Below, piece after piece: positions 54,571 to 62,088 of a DNA stretch of 64,000 bases. The notes beneath the pieces were generated by a model. That model was not told the origin of the DNA. It ran no database searches and saw nothing but the letters and a program-made list of their open reading frames with translations. This stretch comes from Brevinema andersonii (GTDB lineage: Bacteria > Spirochaetota > Brevinematia > Brevinematales > Brevinemataceae). The position numbers and the translations under genes are program-made. Positions within the stretch are counted from its first letter, which is position 1. Each line of letters starts with the position of its first letter. The stretch spans positions 124,001 through 188,000 of the forward strand of contig NZ_FOKY01000001.1 in NCBI RefSeq assembly GCF_900112165.1, written 5' to 3'.

Positions 54571-54642
54571 AGGGCAGGAGGGACTCGAACCCCCAACACT
54601 CGGTTTTGGAGACCGACGCTCTACCATTGGAGCTACTACCCT
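54571..54642 (-). tRNA. trnW: tRNA-Trp (anticodon CCA)
   Basis: A 72-base cloverleaf on the minus strand. The acceptor stem AGGGTAG pairs with CTGCCCT at all seven positions with one G-T pair. The anticodon loop CTCCAAA reads CCA, and the T loop has GGTTCGAGT. The 3' CCA is not encoded. It lies between rpmG and secE, a common bacterial site for trnW. Confidence 0.96.
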
Positions 54643-54647
54643 AGTTT

Positions 54648-54803
54648 TTACTTCACTTCTTTATGCAAAGTATGCTTTCGCTCACGCGGGCAGTATTTTT
54701 TCAGTTCCAACTTCGTACGTTGCTGTGTCATTTTTTTTGTTTTTGTGGTGGTATAATTGCGTTCCGCACAGCTTTCACATTCGAGGGTGATTATTTGAGC
54801 CAT
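54648..54803 (-). CDS. rpmG: 50S ribosomal protein L33, zinc ribbon incomplete
   Basis: A 51-residue frame (start 54803), reading [20 protein letters not shown], a basic middle and [16 protein letters not shown] at the end. This is L33. The zinc form has two C-x2-C pairs; the first (C9, C12) is present, but in the second only C38 remains and the partner is Glu41. It may bind zinc poorly or be on the way to the zinc-free form. It lies between the two tRNA genes, as in many genomes. Confidence 0.94.
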   Translation of the reverse strand: MAQIITLECESCAERNYTTTKTKKMTQQRTKLELKKYCPRERKHTLHKEVK

Positions 54804-54825
54804 TATTTTCTCCTTTGTCAACACA

Positions 54826-54898
54826 AGCCCACAATCGGAATCGAACCAATGACCGCTTCCTTACCATGGAAGTGCTCTACCTACTGAGCTATGTGGGC
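54826..54898 (-). tRNA. trnT: tRNA-Thr (anticodon GGT)
   Basis: A 73-base cloverleaf on the minus strand. The acceptor stem GCCCACA pairs perfectly with TGTGGGC, the anticodon stem CTTCC/GGAAG encloses ATGGTAA (anticodon GGT), and the T loop has GGTTCGATT. CCA is not encoded. It is the first transcribed gene of the translation cluster, directly after the promoter at 54913-54941. Confidence 0.96.
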
Positions 54899-54912
54899 AA
54901 AATACTCAAGAA

Positions 54913-54941
54913 ATTATAAATTATTTTTTTAAGAATGTCAA
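54913..54941 (-). promoter_or_regulatory. Perfect-consensus sigma-70 promoter of the translation cluster
   Basis: TTGACA (54936-54941), exactly 17 bases, TATAAT (54913-54918) on the minus strand, 15 bases before trnT. All 12 box positions match consensus. The sequence upstream is A/T-rich (possible UP element). Confidence 0.88.
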
Positions 54942-54977
54942 TCATTCGTCTCTTTTTTTACAAAAATATATCATAAT

Positions 54978-55006
54978 TTGTTAAATATCGCAATTTTTGC
55001 TATAAT
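54978..55006 (+). promoter_or_regulatory. Sigma-70 promoter of the Nudix-like gene
   Basis: TTGTTA (54978-54983), 17 bases, a perfect TATAAT (55001-55006), 19 bases before the ATG at 55026. It points away from the translation cluster promoter. Confidence 0.72.
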
Positions 55007-55025
55007 TTCGCATAATGGAGGACTT

Positions 55026-55631
55026 ATGGTAAGAAAATTCACCGCAGAAGATATTATTCACTTCCCCGAAGTGCAGATTTTACAACATAAACGTAGCAAC
55101 GGAACTTACAAAGATTATTTGATTATTAAACGCAAAGATTTTATTTCCTGCTTCGTCACAATTGACCATCATATTGGCATTTTTGTAGAACAGTACCGAC
55201 CAATCATTAAACAAAAAACATTTGAAGTGCCAATGGGCAAAATAGAAGTATCCGACCCCAGCAGAGACCACACTGTACATCGAGAACTAGCAGAAGAAAT
55301 CAATTTGATACTTCAACCTCACCCACATATAATAGTGAAAAATCGCAAAAACGGAACTATATCACACCTATATTTTTTGGAATGGAAATTAAAATATTTA
55401 GGATTTGAATATCCCAGCCCTGGATTTTCAGATTATAAAAATTATCGTTATATCTTGCAATTAATGACAAGCAATCGAAATTTTCATCAATTGACAGAAA
55501 AATACGAATTATTTTCCCAAGAACCTCAGCTAAAAGTTGTTAGTCGGCCGTTGAACGAAGCGCTTTTTGATGAAATCTGCGGAATTACACGTCACTACTT
55601 GACGGATTTTTTGTATCGCTGCAAAAAATAA
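55026..55631 (+). CDS. Nudix-like hydrolase, ADP-ribose pyrophosphatase type, slightly atypical box
   Basis: The 201-residue protein has the layout of the ADP-ribose pyrophosphatase group: FVEQYRP (53-59), then EVPMGKIE, then a Nudix box with intact catalytic REUXEE (R86-E91, RELAEE). The box is not perfect: the first Glu is Asp77 with one extra residue before the REL, and the late Gly is Asn93. It may still hydrolyse nucleoside-diphosphate derivatives, or may have drifted. The start at 55026 follows GGAGGACTT. Its 3' end overlaps the convergent folate gene by 47 bases. Confidence 0.7.
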   Translation: MVRKFTAEDIIHFPEVQILQHKRSNGTYKDYLIIKRKDFISCFVTIDHHIGIFVEQYRPIIKQKTFEVPMGKIEVSDPSRDHTVHRELAEEINLILQPHPHIIVKNRKNGTISHLYFLEWKLKYLGFEYPSPGFSDYKNYRYILQLMTSNRNFHQLTEKYELFSQEPQLKVVSRPLNEALFDEICGITRHYLTDFLYRCKK

Positions 55632-56175
55632 TTCTGCTCTCTGTAAGGATCGCATCCATTGTAATATCATGCCTATCAACAGGAATTTTTGGTAAAATCG
55701 CCTGCTCAAAGCACACACCTACCTTAAAGGCTTGGGGAAATATGCTCAAAAAGCGGTCATAATAACCGCCGCCGCGTCCCAATCTACCTCCTGAAGCATC
55801 AAACGCTAATCCCGGCACAAAAAATACATCAATTTTTTGATGATGAATAGGAGTTTCTGGTGCAAGAATACCAAATGTTCCAGGCTTCAACTGCTGAAGA
55901 TTTGATACAGTACAAAAATGCATACTTTTGCAACAGATACGTGGAAATAGTATCTTTAAACGAAGCTGGAGTGCTTTTTCAGCCAACAGACTCAAATCAG
56001 GCTCGAAATCTATCGCTGCATAAAAAGCACATACACCACTCTGAGGCAAAAGATGTTCTCCACGGAGGCATAATTGCTTGCTTTTCTCGTATTTTTCAGA
56101 AATAGAAATAGAGAAAAGTTTAAAACTTTTCTCTATTTCAGAACGTAACATTTTTTTTCGACTACTAATATCCAT
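55585..56175 (-). CDS. 5-formyltetrahydrofolate cyclo-ligase
   Basis: This 196-residue enzyme makes 5,10-methenyl-THF from 5-formyl-THF with ATP. The family signature VPGLAFDASGGRLGRGGGYY, then DRFL, is complete (120-143), and FEPD plus KILFPRI are typical. The start at 56175 gives the usual length; no ribosome site is visible, and the gene begins only four bases after the UVR gene stop, so translation is probably coupled. It converges with the Nudix-like gene and overlaps its last 47 bases. Confidence 0.87.
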   Translation of the reverse strand: MDISSRKKMLRSEIEKSFKLFSISISEKYEKSKQLCLRGEHLLPQSGVCAFYAAIDFEPDLSLLAEKALQLRLKILFPRICCKSMHFCTVSNLQQLKPGTFGILAPETPIHHQKIDVFFVPGLAFDASGGRLGRGGGYYDRFLSIFPQAFKVGVCFEQAILPKIPVDRHDITMDAILTESRIIFCSDTKNPSSSDV

Positions 56176-56179
56176 AAAT

Positions 56180-56716
56180 TTATTTTTGGCTGAGCATGTT
56201 GATTTGATCCCGTAAAACTGCCGCTTCTTCATAACGTTCTTCTTTGATAGCGGTGTCAATTTCTTTGAGCAATGTTTCTATTTTACGTGCCACCCAAAAC
56301 TCCTTCTCTTCTTCTAAAATTTCATTGACTAACTGTTGATGCTCAAGATTATCAGGATCATATTCGTTCTGCAGCATGGTTTTATCAATAAGAACCTCGG
56401 CATTTGATTCAATTCCCAAAAGCAAAGCTTCCATAAAACCACAGCTTATCTGAGCATCGTCTGTTTCAACCAAACACTTGATTGTACTGTCTCGTAGAAA
56501 AATATAAACACGCTTCAAACTAATATTATGATAGCGCATGATATTACTAGCATAGGATTTTACGTTATCTTCCAAAGCTCTTTCCAATGCACACAGTTCT
56601 TGAGTTGTGATAATAGTCGAAAAATGCCCCAAATCCGTGTACAAATATAAAACATGTTTTCGATCAACATTGATTGTTGTAATTTTTTGTATATTTATCA
56701 TATGTTTGTTAACCAT
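56180..56716 (-). CDS. Bifunctional-nuclease-like (DUF151-type) protein with UVR motif
   Basis: A 178-residue protein. The N-terminal 115 residues look like a diverged DUF151/BFN fold: a beta pattern and GFMEALLLGIESNAEVLIDK in the place of the BFN DAIALALR segment. Residues about 148-175 are a UvrB/UvrC motif, IDTAIKEERYEEAAVLRDQI. Proteins of this pairing are known in spirochaetes and other phyla, but the activity is not certain. The start at 56716 has GAGGG five bases ahead; the frame runs 28 codons further upstream, past a hairpin, and that start is less likely. Confidence 0.7.
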   Translation of the reverse strand: MVNKHMINIQKITTINVDRKHVLYLYTDLGHFSTIITTQELCALERALEDNVKSYASNIMRYHNISLKRVYIFLRDSTIKCLVETDDAQISCGFMEALLLGIESNAEVLIDKTMLQNEYDPDNLEHQQLVNEILEEEKEFWVARKIETLLKEIDTAIKEERYEEAAVLRDQINMLSQK

Positions 56717-56735
56717 GTTAACCCTCTTCCTTATT

Positions 56736-56757
56736 AAAAAATAATGCTTAGCATTAT
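56736..56757 (-). terminator. Weak intrinsic terminator after the 575-residue gene
   Basis: ATAATGC and GCATTAT form a seven-base stem with a TAA loop on the minus strand, followed by five to six T. It lies 43 bases after the upstream stop and 20 bases before the UVR gene start. The stem is A/T-rich, so it may leak. Confidence 0.5.
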
Positions 56758-56799
56758 AATAAGAGCCATCTAATCGAACATTCGATTCTTTCAGAACCA

Positions 56800-58527
56800 T
56801 TATTCTGTTAAAAGATATTGAGGGATAATTTGCGGCTGGATCAAACGGATACCCAACCCTGATAAATCCGAACGATTAAGCATCCAGCTCATTGTATGGA
56901 CGATCACTTGAGCCAAAGCTACAGCATCTTTAACAAGCATCTCATTAACTATTTTATTGGAATTTTTAACTTTCAAAACAATAGGTTCATCCCAACTACC
57001 AACAATGGTTTCCCCACTTTCTTGAAGCTTGATGAGACGTGAAAAAATAATATCATATTCCTGCATGAGCCTGCTAAGTGTATTACGCACATTGTATGAA
57101 GCACGCGCCAATTCTTTTTCTTTTTGTTCCGATTGCAGACGTTGGGCAGCTGTGTGAGAACGGCTAAGTTCATTATGATCACGTAGTAAGCGAAGATAAT
57201 CATTCACCATTTCATAAAACTGGTTAAGGCGGTTACTGAGATTGGCGAGTTCTTTTTTAGGATCGTAACGACCAATCGAACCGTCGGACAAAATATAAAA
57301 ATTTAGAACAGAATTCCATAAAAACGAAAATTCACTATCAAAAAAATCAATAATCGCATAAGCATACAAGAGCTTGTCAGAGGGCTCAAAAAGCGAACGC
57401 AAATCATTATTTTCTTTAAACTTTTTATAATAAGAATTAAAATCAACAGATTTAATAAGGAAATCGACACCTTCGCGGACAGTATCATTGGGAAATTCCA
57501 CTCTAGCAAACAAATCGGAATCTTCAGAAGAATCTGCTTCGGAAAGATCCATTTGAGATTTTTCCTGATCCTCAATATCTTTAAGCATGTGAATTTGTTT
57601 CCATTCTTCAGCATAAGAGCCGATTTGTTTTGTATTTTTAATATTGAGAAACTCATCAAGAGTGAGAACTTTTTTTCGGGCGATACTTTCATCAGCACAG
57701 TAATAATTCATCAAATTATCCATTTCCCAATAAAACTGATCCCATATGAAATCAAAAAAACAATCTATTTTATCTTGAGAATAATTTTTAGCAGCAGCTT
57801 CTGGACTGCAACGTGTAAATCTTTGTAATACAAGCATACAAGCTACTTTAATACGCGCTGCATGAGGCTTGAGGAGATATAAATCAGCAAACAGCGGCTT
57901 AAGATCATCTTTTGCTGTAAAAACACTTTTACGGATAGTTCTTTCAAGACTCTCAAATAATTGATCATTGTAAAGAGAAAAAATTCGGTATGCAAATTCA
58001 TAATCCTGAAGGCTGTTCATTCGATAAAATTGCTCGCGAAATTCCAGTGACTGAAGATTATTGGTAGAAAAAACAGGATCTAAAAAAAATTTCAAACTGA
58101 GAAGTATATTTCTATAACGAATTAACACCAAACGGATAAATCGATGACGAAAATCTGTAGCGGAAAAATTAAAAATCCAAGATATAACACAATTGAGCTT
58201 AAATCCCCATAATGTAAACAAAGAAGGTTTTTTTTGTCCAGTCTCTGCAACTTGCAGAGGAGTTTTAACACCCTGGAGCATAGCAGACGATTTTTTTGAA
58301 TGTTCAGGTTTTTTAGCAGATGATTTAGCTCTACGAGGTGCTTCAGAAATAACAGGCTTCGAAGAAGTAGAAGATGCTGACTTGCTTGTTTTTTCTTCAG
58401 AATCCAAATCAACAACCCGACCTCCAGCTTTTTTGAAGTCTTCAAACATTTTTCTTCGAGTCTCGAGGTCTAGATTTTCAATGTCAAGCCTTTGTTTTAT
58501 CGATTCTAATTTTGAACGACCTGTCAT
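56800..58527 (-). CDS. Conserved-looking protein of unknown function, 575 residues
   Basis: I do not recognise this protein. Residues 1-45 look helical and charged; 46-98 are a low-complexity Ser/Lys/Ala/Pro linker; the rest (about 100-560) is mostly helical with many aromatic residues, e.g. FDFIWDQFYWEMDNLMNYYC and YAYAIIDFFDSEFSFLWNSV. There is no signal peptide or clear membrane helix, so it is probably cytoplasmic, perhaps peripherally membrane-bound. A spirochaete-specific family is possible. It is 15 bases after the TldE-like gene and before the UVR gene, with a weak terminator following. Confidence 0.7.
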   Translation of the reverse strand: MTGRSKLESIKQRLDIENLDLETRRKMFEDFKKAGGRVVDLDSEEKTSKSASSTSSKPVISEAPRRAKSSAKKPEHSKKSSAMLQGVKTPLQVAETGQKKPSLFTLWGFKLNCVISWIFNFSATDFRHRFIRLVLIRYRNILLSLKFFLDPVFSTNNLQSLEFREQFYRMNSLQDYEFAYRIFSLYNDQLFESLERTIRKSVFTAKDDLKPLFADLYLLKPHAARIKVACMLVLQRFTRCSPEAAAKNYSQDKIDCFFDFIWDQFYWEMDNLMNYYCADESIARKKVLTLDEFLNIKNTKQIGSYAEEWKQIHMLKDIEDQEKSQMDLSEADSSEDSDLFARVEFPNDTVREGVDFLIKSVDFNSYYKKFKENNDLRSLFEPSDKLLYAYAIIDFFDSEFSFLWNSVLNFYILSDGSIGRYDPKKELANLSNRLNQFYEMVNDYLRLLRDHNELSRSHTAAQRLQSEQKEKELARASYNVRNTLSRLMQEYDIIFSRLIKLQESGETIVGSWDEPIVLKVKNSNKIVNEMLVKDAVALAQVIVHTMSWMLNRSDLSGLGIRLIQPQIIPQYLLTE

Positions 58528-58542
58528 ATAATTCTCCTTAAT

Positions 58543-59874
58543 TTATTTGGAAGAAACATTCGCTTGATGAAAAAGCATATAAGGTGCAAACAGTGATCCC
58601 TCCTGATATAGCGTATCCCCCAATCCTCCTATGTTATTTAATAATTCAAAAGAATTTCCCGAAATCATAGTGTCTTTGATGCGACCCTTGAGAACACCAT
58701 TTTGAATAAGAAAGGCACTTTCGCCAAGCACAGAAAAATCTCCTGCTAGGACGTTGGATTGTCCTTCTCCCAAAGCTCCTGCCAACAAGATACCATAATC
58801 AATCGAATTAATCAAGGATTCAAGAGGCATATCACCCGCTCCAATTACGCGATTAGTAAATCCCGGAGCAGGCAAAGATCCAAATGATCGGGTTGCATGC
58901 CCTGTTGTTTGAGTATTCATTTTTTGAGCAGTTGCACAGTCGTAAATGAAATTTTTAAAAACGCCGTCCTTGATAATATCAAGAGACTTACTGACTGTTC
59001 CTTCATCATCGAAAGGAGTAGCAGATCCATATTTATAGAGAGGATCATCCACTAAAGTCAATTTTTCATATGCAACAAATGCGTCTATTTTATCGGCAAA
59101 AAAAGACATACCTTTATAAAAGGTCTTGCCGTTTGCGGCAATTAGCAAGGGATCAAAAACCAAATCCAATGCTGATGGTGCAATAATAATAGGAAATACT
59201 CCGCTTTTTATGGGATAAGTACTGCGAGAAAGTTCGACACGTTTTTGGAGCAGCTCAAGAATCCGAATAAAATCAAAAGGTTCATCATAAAAAGGAGCAC
59301 CTTCATAAATTTCTAAGAAAGAACCATCAGGAGCTATTTCAAAAAGCCCAGCTGTAAGGTAAAGTACTGATTCTGCATAACTACCTTCAAAGCCCTCTGT
59401 ATTTTGCAAAAAAAACCGGCTGTAACTAATGTGAACTGATGTAGAAATTTTTGCTTGAGGGGCAATTTTTTTCACTTCTAGCATTAGTTGGTAAGCAATT
59501 TCTTTGAGGTCCTGCTTAGAATAGGAGCAGTTTTTTTCCGAAAAAAGCCATGGAATAGATTGGTAAGCCGAAGCAGAAGGTAATTTAACAGATAATTTTT
59601 CTCCAAATAAAGCCGATTCACGAGCATTGCCGATCATTTTTTCTATTAAAACTGGATCATTTATAAATGAATTGCCCACACGGCTATTTTCGAAAACGCG
59701 ACATCCTAATGACGAAGAAGAAACATCATCTACTGTTTGAAGCTTATCATACTCAAACGCAACAGTCTGCGAACAGCTTGTTTGAGCAAAAACATCACCG
59801 TTGGAAATTAAATGTACAGCGCGTCCGACAGCTTCTTGAAGCTGCTGCTCGTGAATGGCATCAGGTTTAATCAT
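58543..59874 (-). CDS. TldE/PmbA-like metalloprotease subunit
   Basis: A 443-residue protein of the TldD/PmbA family. Family features: TSCSQTVAFEYDKLQTVDDV at the N-terminus, the central PIIIAPSALDLVFDPLLIAA, FDDEGTVSKSLDIIKDGVFK, and the C-terminal SNVLAGDFSVLGESAFLIQN with NSFELLNNIGGLGDT. TldE partners TldD in trimming modified peptides; TldE itself lacks the HExxH helix, and none is seen here. tldD is not in the window. The start at 59874 has AAGGAG seven bases ahead and overlaps the propeller gene end by eight bases. Confidence 0.85.
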   Translation of the reverse strand: MIKPDAIHEQQLQEAVGRAVHLISNGDVFAQTSCSQTVAFEYDKLQTVDDVSSSSLGCRVFENSRVGNSFINDPVLIEKMIGNARESALFGEKLSVKLPSASAYQSIPWLFSEKNCSYSKQDLKEIAYQLMLEVKKIAPQAKISTSVHISYSRFFLQNTEGFEGSYAESVLYLTAGLFEIAPDGSFLEIYEGAPFYDEPFDFIRILELLQKRVELSRSTYPIKSGVFPIIIAPSALDLVFDPLLIAANGKTFYKGMSFFADKIDAFVAYEKLTLVDDPLYKYGSATPFDDEGTVSKSLDIIKDGVFKNFIYDCATAQKMNTQTTGHATRSFGSLPAPGFTNRVIGAGDMPLESLINSIDYGILLAGALGEGQSNVLAGDFSVLGESAFLIQNGVLKGRIKDTMISGNSFELLNNIGGLGDTLYQEGSLFAPYMLFHQANVSSK

Positions 59875-61216
59875 AGAATGCTCCTTGAATTGGTGCTTCT
59901 TCTTGAAAAAGATAAATCCCAATGCCTCCTGCTAACGTTCCAAACCACAAATGCGAACGCTCGCGAGTAATTGTAGTAACATTAAGATCAGGCAAACCGT
60001 CTTTAAGAGACAACCTATGCCAATTTTTCCCATCAAAAACAGTCGCACCAGCTCCCAGAGTGCCAATCCATAAATTACCATCAACAAAAGCAAGACTTTC
60101 TATATAATCGGAATTTAATTCTTTATAACCGTACTGCCTGATTATTTTTCCAGAATCTTTATCCAGCCGGAGCAAGCCCTGGCCATAAGTACCGATCCAA
60201 AATTCATTATTTGACTCACCGGGCAAAAACGTATGAGCAGTCACATTAGACAAAAAAGGGGTCAGTTTATTATTTTGATAGACGAAAATGCCTTGATCTG
60301 GACTGGCAACAAATAATTTGTCATCGATTTTAAGAAGATCAGAGATGCTTTTCGACGAAATAATATTAGTCCAAGCTATGCCATCAGCGCTACGGAATAC
60401 CCCTCGATACAGTGTTGCTGCATAGAAGCTGCCGTTTTCAAAAATAAAACGCTTGAACCTAGTATCAGCAAATTGTGGTATTTTGATCCATTGAGAAGAT
60501 TTTTTATCGTAGTAAGCAAGCCCAGACTGCGTAGCAGCCCAAACTCTGTCTTTTTGAACAAGAATATCACGAATATAAAATGATGGCAGAGCACTGTTTC
60601 TGGGGTTAAAAATTTCCAACTCTGAACTGCTGCGCGTAAACCGCGCCACCCCTCCTGACCACAAACCAATCCAAACATCATCCCCATCAAAGGCAATAGC
60701 ACTGACAGCATTATCTGGAAGAGCATCCATTCTCGAAAAATAACGCCAGACAATACGCCGTTTGAGAATGAAAATATCATCTTTAAGCACTGATTTATTT
60801 TTTAGATAAATTAATTCTTCCACAGCCCTGTTGATATAAAACAGAGCCTCTGCGCGTTTCTGTTGTGCATAGAGATAAAATGCTGCTTGATAAGCTGCAT
60901 AAATTTTCTGAGGGTGGCGGCCTATATGCTGATAAGCACGAATATAATAGACTATTGCCTCATCAAACTGTTTGCGCTGGATTGCTCTATCACCCGCAAG
61001 CACATAAGCCTTAACAAAATCAACTTGCTTAAATGAGGCTGGAGCTAAGTCTTTCCAGCGATCGAGAAGTGGAAGTTCATTTTTTTGATAAAGTTTGGTA
61101 ATAATATCGGTCAGCTCATACTGCTGAACGGGAAGTTTTTTTATATCTTCAAAATCCACCGCATAAACCCATAGCGGTAGAAACAATAGTGCAGTTATTT
61201 TTAATACCGGTGCCAT
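59867..61216 (-). CDS. Periplasmic protein with TPR-like and beta-propeller repeats
   Basis: The 449-residue protein has a signal peptide (KITALLFLPLWVYA), a helical TPR-like part (about 60-150, with FDEAIVYYIRAYQHIG) and a propeller (about 165-440). Propeller blades repeat lines such as DGDDVWIGLWSGGVARFTR, NEFWIGTYGQGLLRLDKDSG, GNLWIGTLGAGATVFDGKNW and SHLWFGTLAGGIGIY. These match the two-component-regulator propeller type, here without any kinase domain. It is exported, and the role is unknown; binding of a ligand or protein is likely. GGGG precedes the ATG. Confidence 0.75.
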   Translation of the reverse strand: MAPVLKITALLFLPLWVYAVDFEDIKKLPVQQYELTDIITKLYQKNELPLLDRWKDLAPASFKQVDFVKAYVLAGDRAIQRKQFDEAIVYYIRAYQHIGRHPQKIYAAYQAAFYLYAQQKRAEALFYINRAVEELIYLKNKSVLKDDIFILKRRIVWRYFSRMDALPDNAVSAIAFDGDDVWIGLWSGGVARFTRSSSELEIFNPRNSALPSFYIRDILVQKDRVWAATQSGLAYYDKKSSQWIKIPQFADTRFKRFIFENGSFYAATLYRGVFRSADGIAWTNIISSKSISDLLKIDDKLFVASPDQGIFVYQNNKLTPFLSNVTAHTFLPGESNNEFWIGTYGQGLLRLDKDSGKIIRQYGYKELNSDYIESLAFVDGNLWIGTLGAGATVFDGKNWHRLSLKDGLPDLNVTTITRERSHLWFGTLAGGIGIYLFQEEAPIQGAFYD

Positions 61217-61330
61217 AGATCCCCTTTTATTAAAATTTCAATTCCAAATTTAGATGGAAAACAATAAATAAATTATAATATATTTTACGATTTGATGCTA
61301 TAAAAAAAACAAATATTAAAAAAAATAATT

Positions 61331-62002
61331 ATGATAAAAAAGCTAATTCACTATTTTTTGAAAAATCCCTGCCTTAATTGTGGTTCGAAACAGACTTTTC
61401 CTTATTTTCATATATGTGGCTCATGTGCTAACGATCTAAAACCTGTAAGGAATACACCTTATATCTGCTCTATTTGCCATAGTTTTAAGGGGATATCAGG
61501 TACCAAATGTTATAACTGCAAAAATCTTCAAATTTATTGGGATTCTTTAGAATCATGTTTTTGGTACAAAGATTTTGTGATTAAAGAACTGGTTCATGCA
61601 TTTAAGTTTCAAGGATACCGTACTGCTGAATATGATTTAGTAAGGATTTTGGCAAAATTCTTAACACCTTATCAAGGACGTGAAGCTGTTATTATTCCCT
61701 GCAGCCGCACCACGTATTGGAATTTAGGATTCAATCCTGTGAAGCAAATTTTAAAACACTTCAACATTAAAGCTGTAGAATGGAGCGTAAAAACCGATCC
61801 ATCTATAGCACAGAAAAACCTTTCCGGAAAAGAAAGAAAATCCCGGCGTGACTTTCTAAAGCTGAACACAAAAAATATCCCCAATGAAGTTTTACTCATA
61901 GACGATATCATCACGACCGGCAGTACTGTTAATGAGGCAGCACGCCTTCTCAAAAATGCTGGAGCCCAAAAAGTCAATATATTGGCTTTTTTCCGTAATT
62001 AA
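61331..62002 (+). CDS. ComF-family phosphoribosyltransferase-like protein
   Basis: A 223-residue protein with an N-terminal double zinc ribbon (C14/C17, C29/C32, C46/C49, C60/C63) and a PRTase fold. The PRPP motif VLLIDDIITTGST is complete (187-199). ComF/GntX proteins act in competence in some bacteria and have unclear roles elsewhere. It is not evidence of natural competence by itself. No ribosome site is obvious before the ATG. It may be co-transcribed with the TPR gene 86 bases downstream. Confidence 0.88.
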   Translation: MIKKLIHYFLKNPCLNCGSKQTFPYFHICGSCANDLKPVRNTPYICSICHSFKGISGTKCYNCKNLQIYWDSLESCFWYKDFVIKELVHAFKFQGYRTAEYDLVRILAKFLTPYQGREAVIIPCSRTTYWNLGFNPVKQILKHFNIKAVEWSVKTDPSIAQKNLSGKERKSRRDFLKLNTKNIPNEVLLIDDIITTGSTVNEAARLLKNAGAQKVNILAFFRN

Positions 62003-62088
62003 ATAAGCCATTAGAAATATATAGAAACACAGAAAAAATCCGAAAATAAAATACGGAAAAATTTATAGAAGGAAGAAATAATTTTGTA

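Noticed and set aside
54571-54898. Additional tRNA between trnT and secE
   Set aside because: Only two cloverleafs are seen; the middle is the L33 gene.
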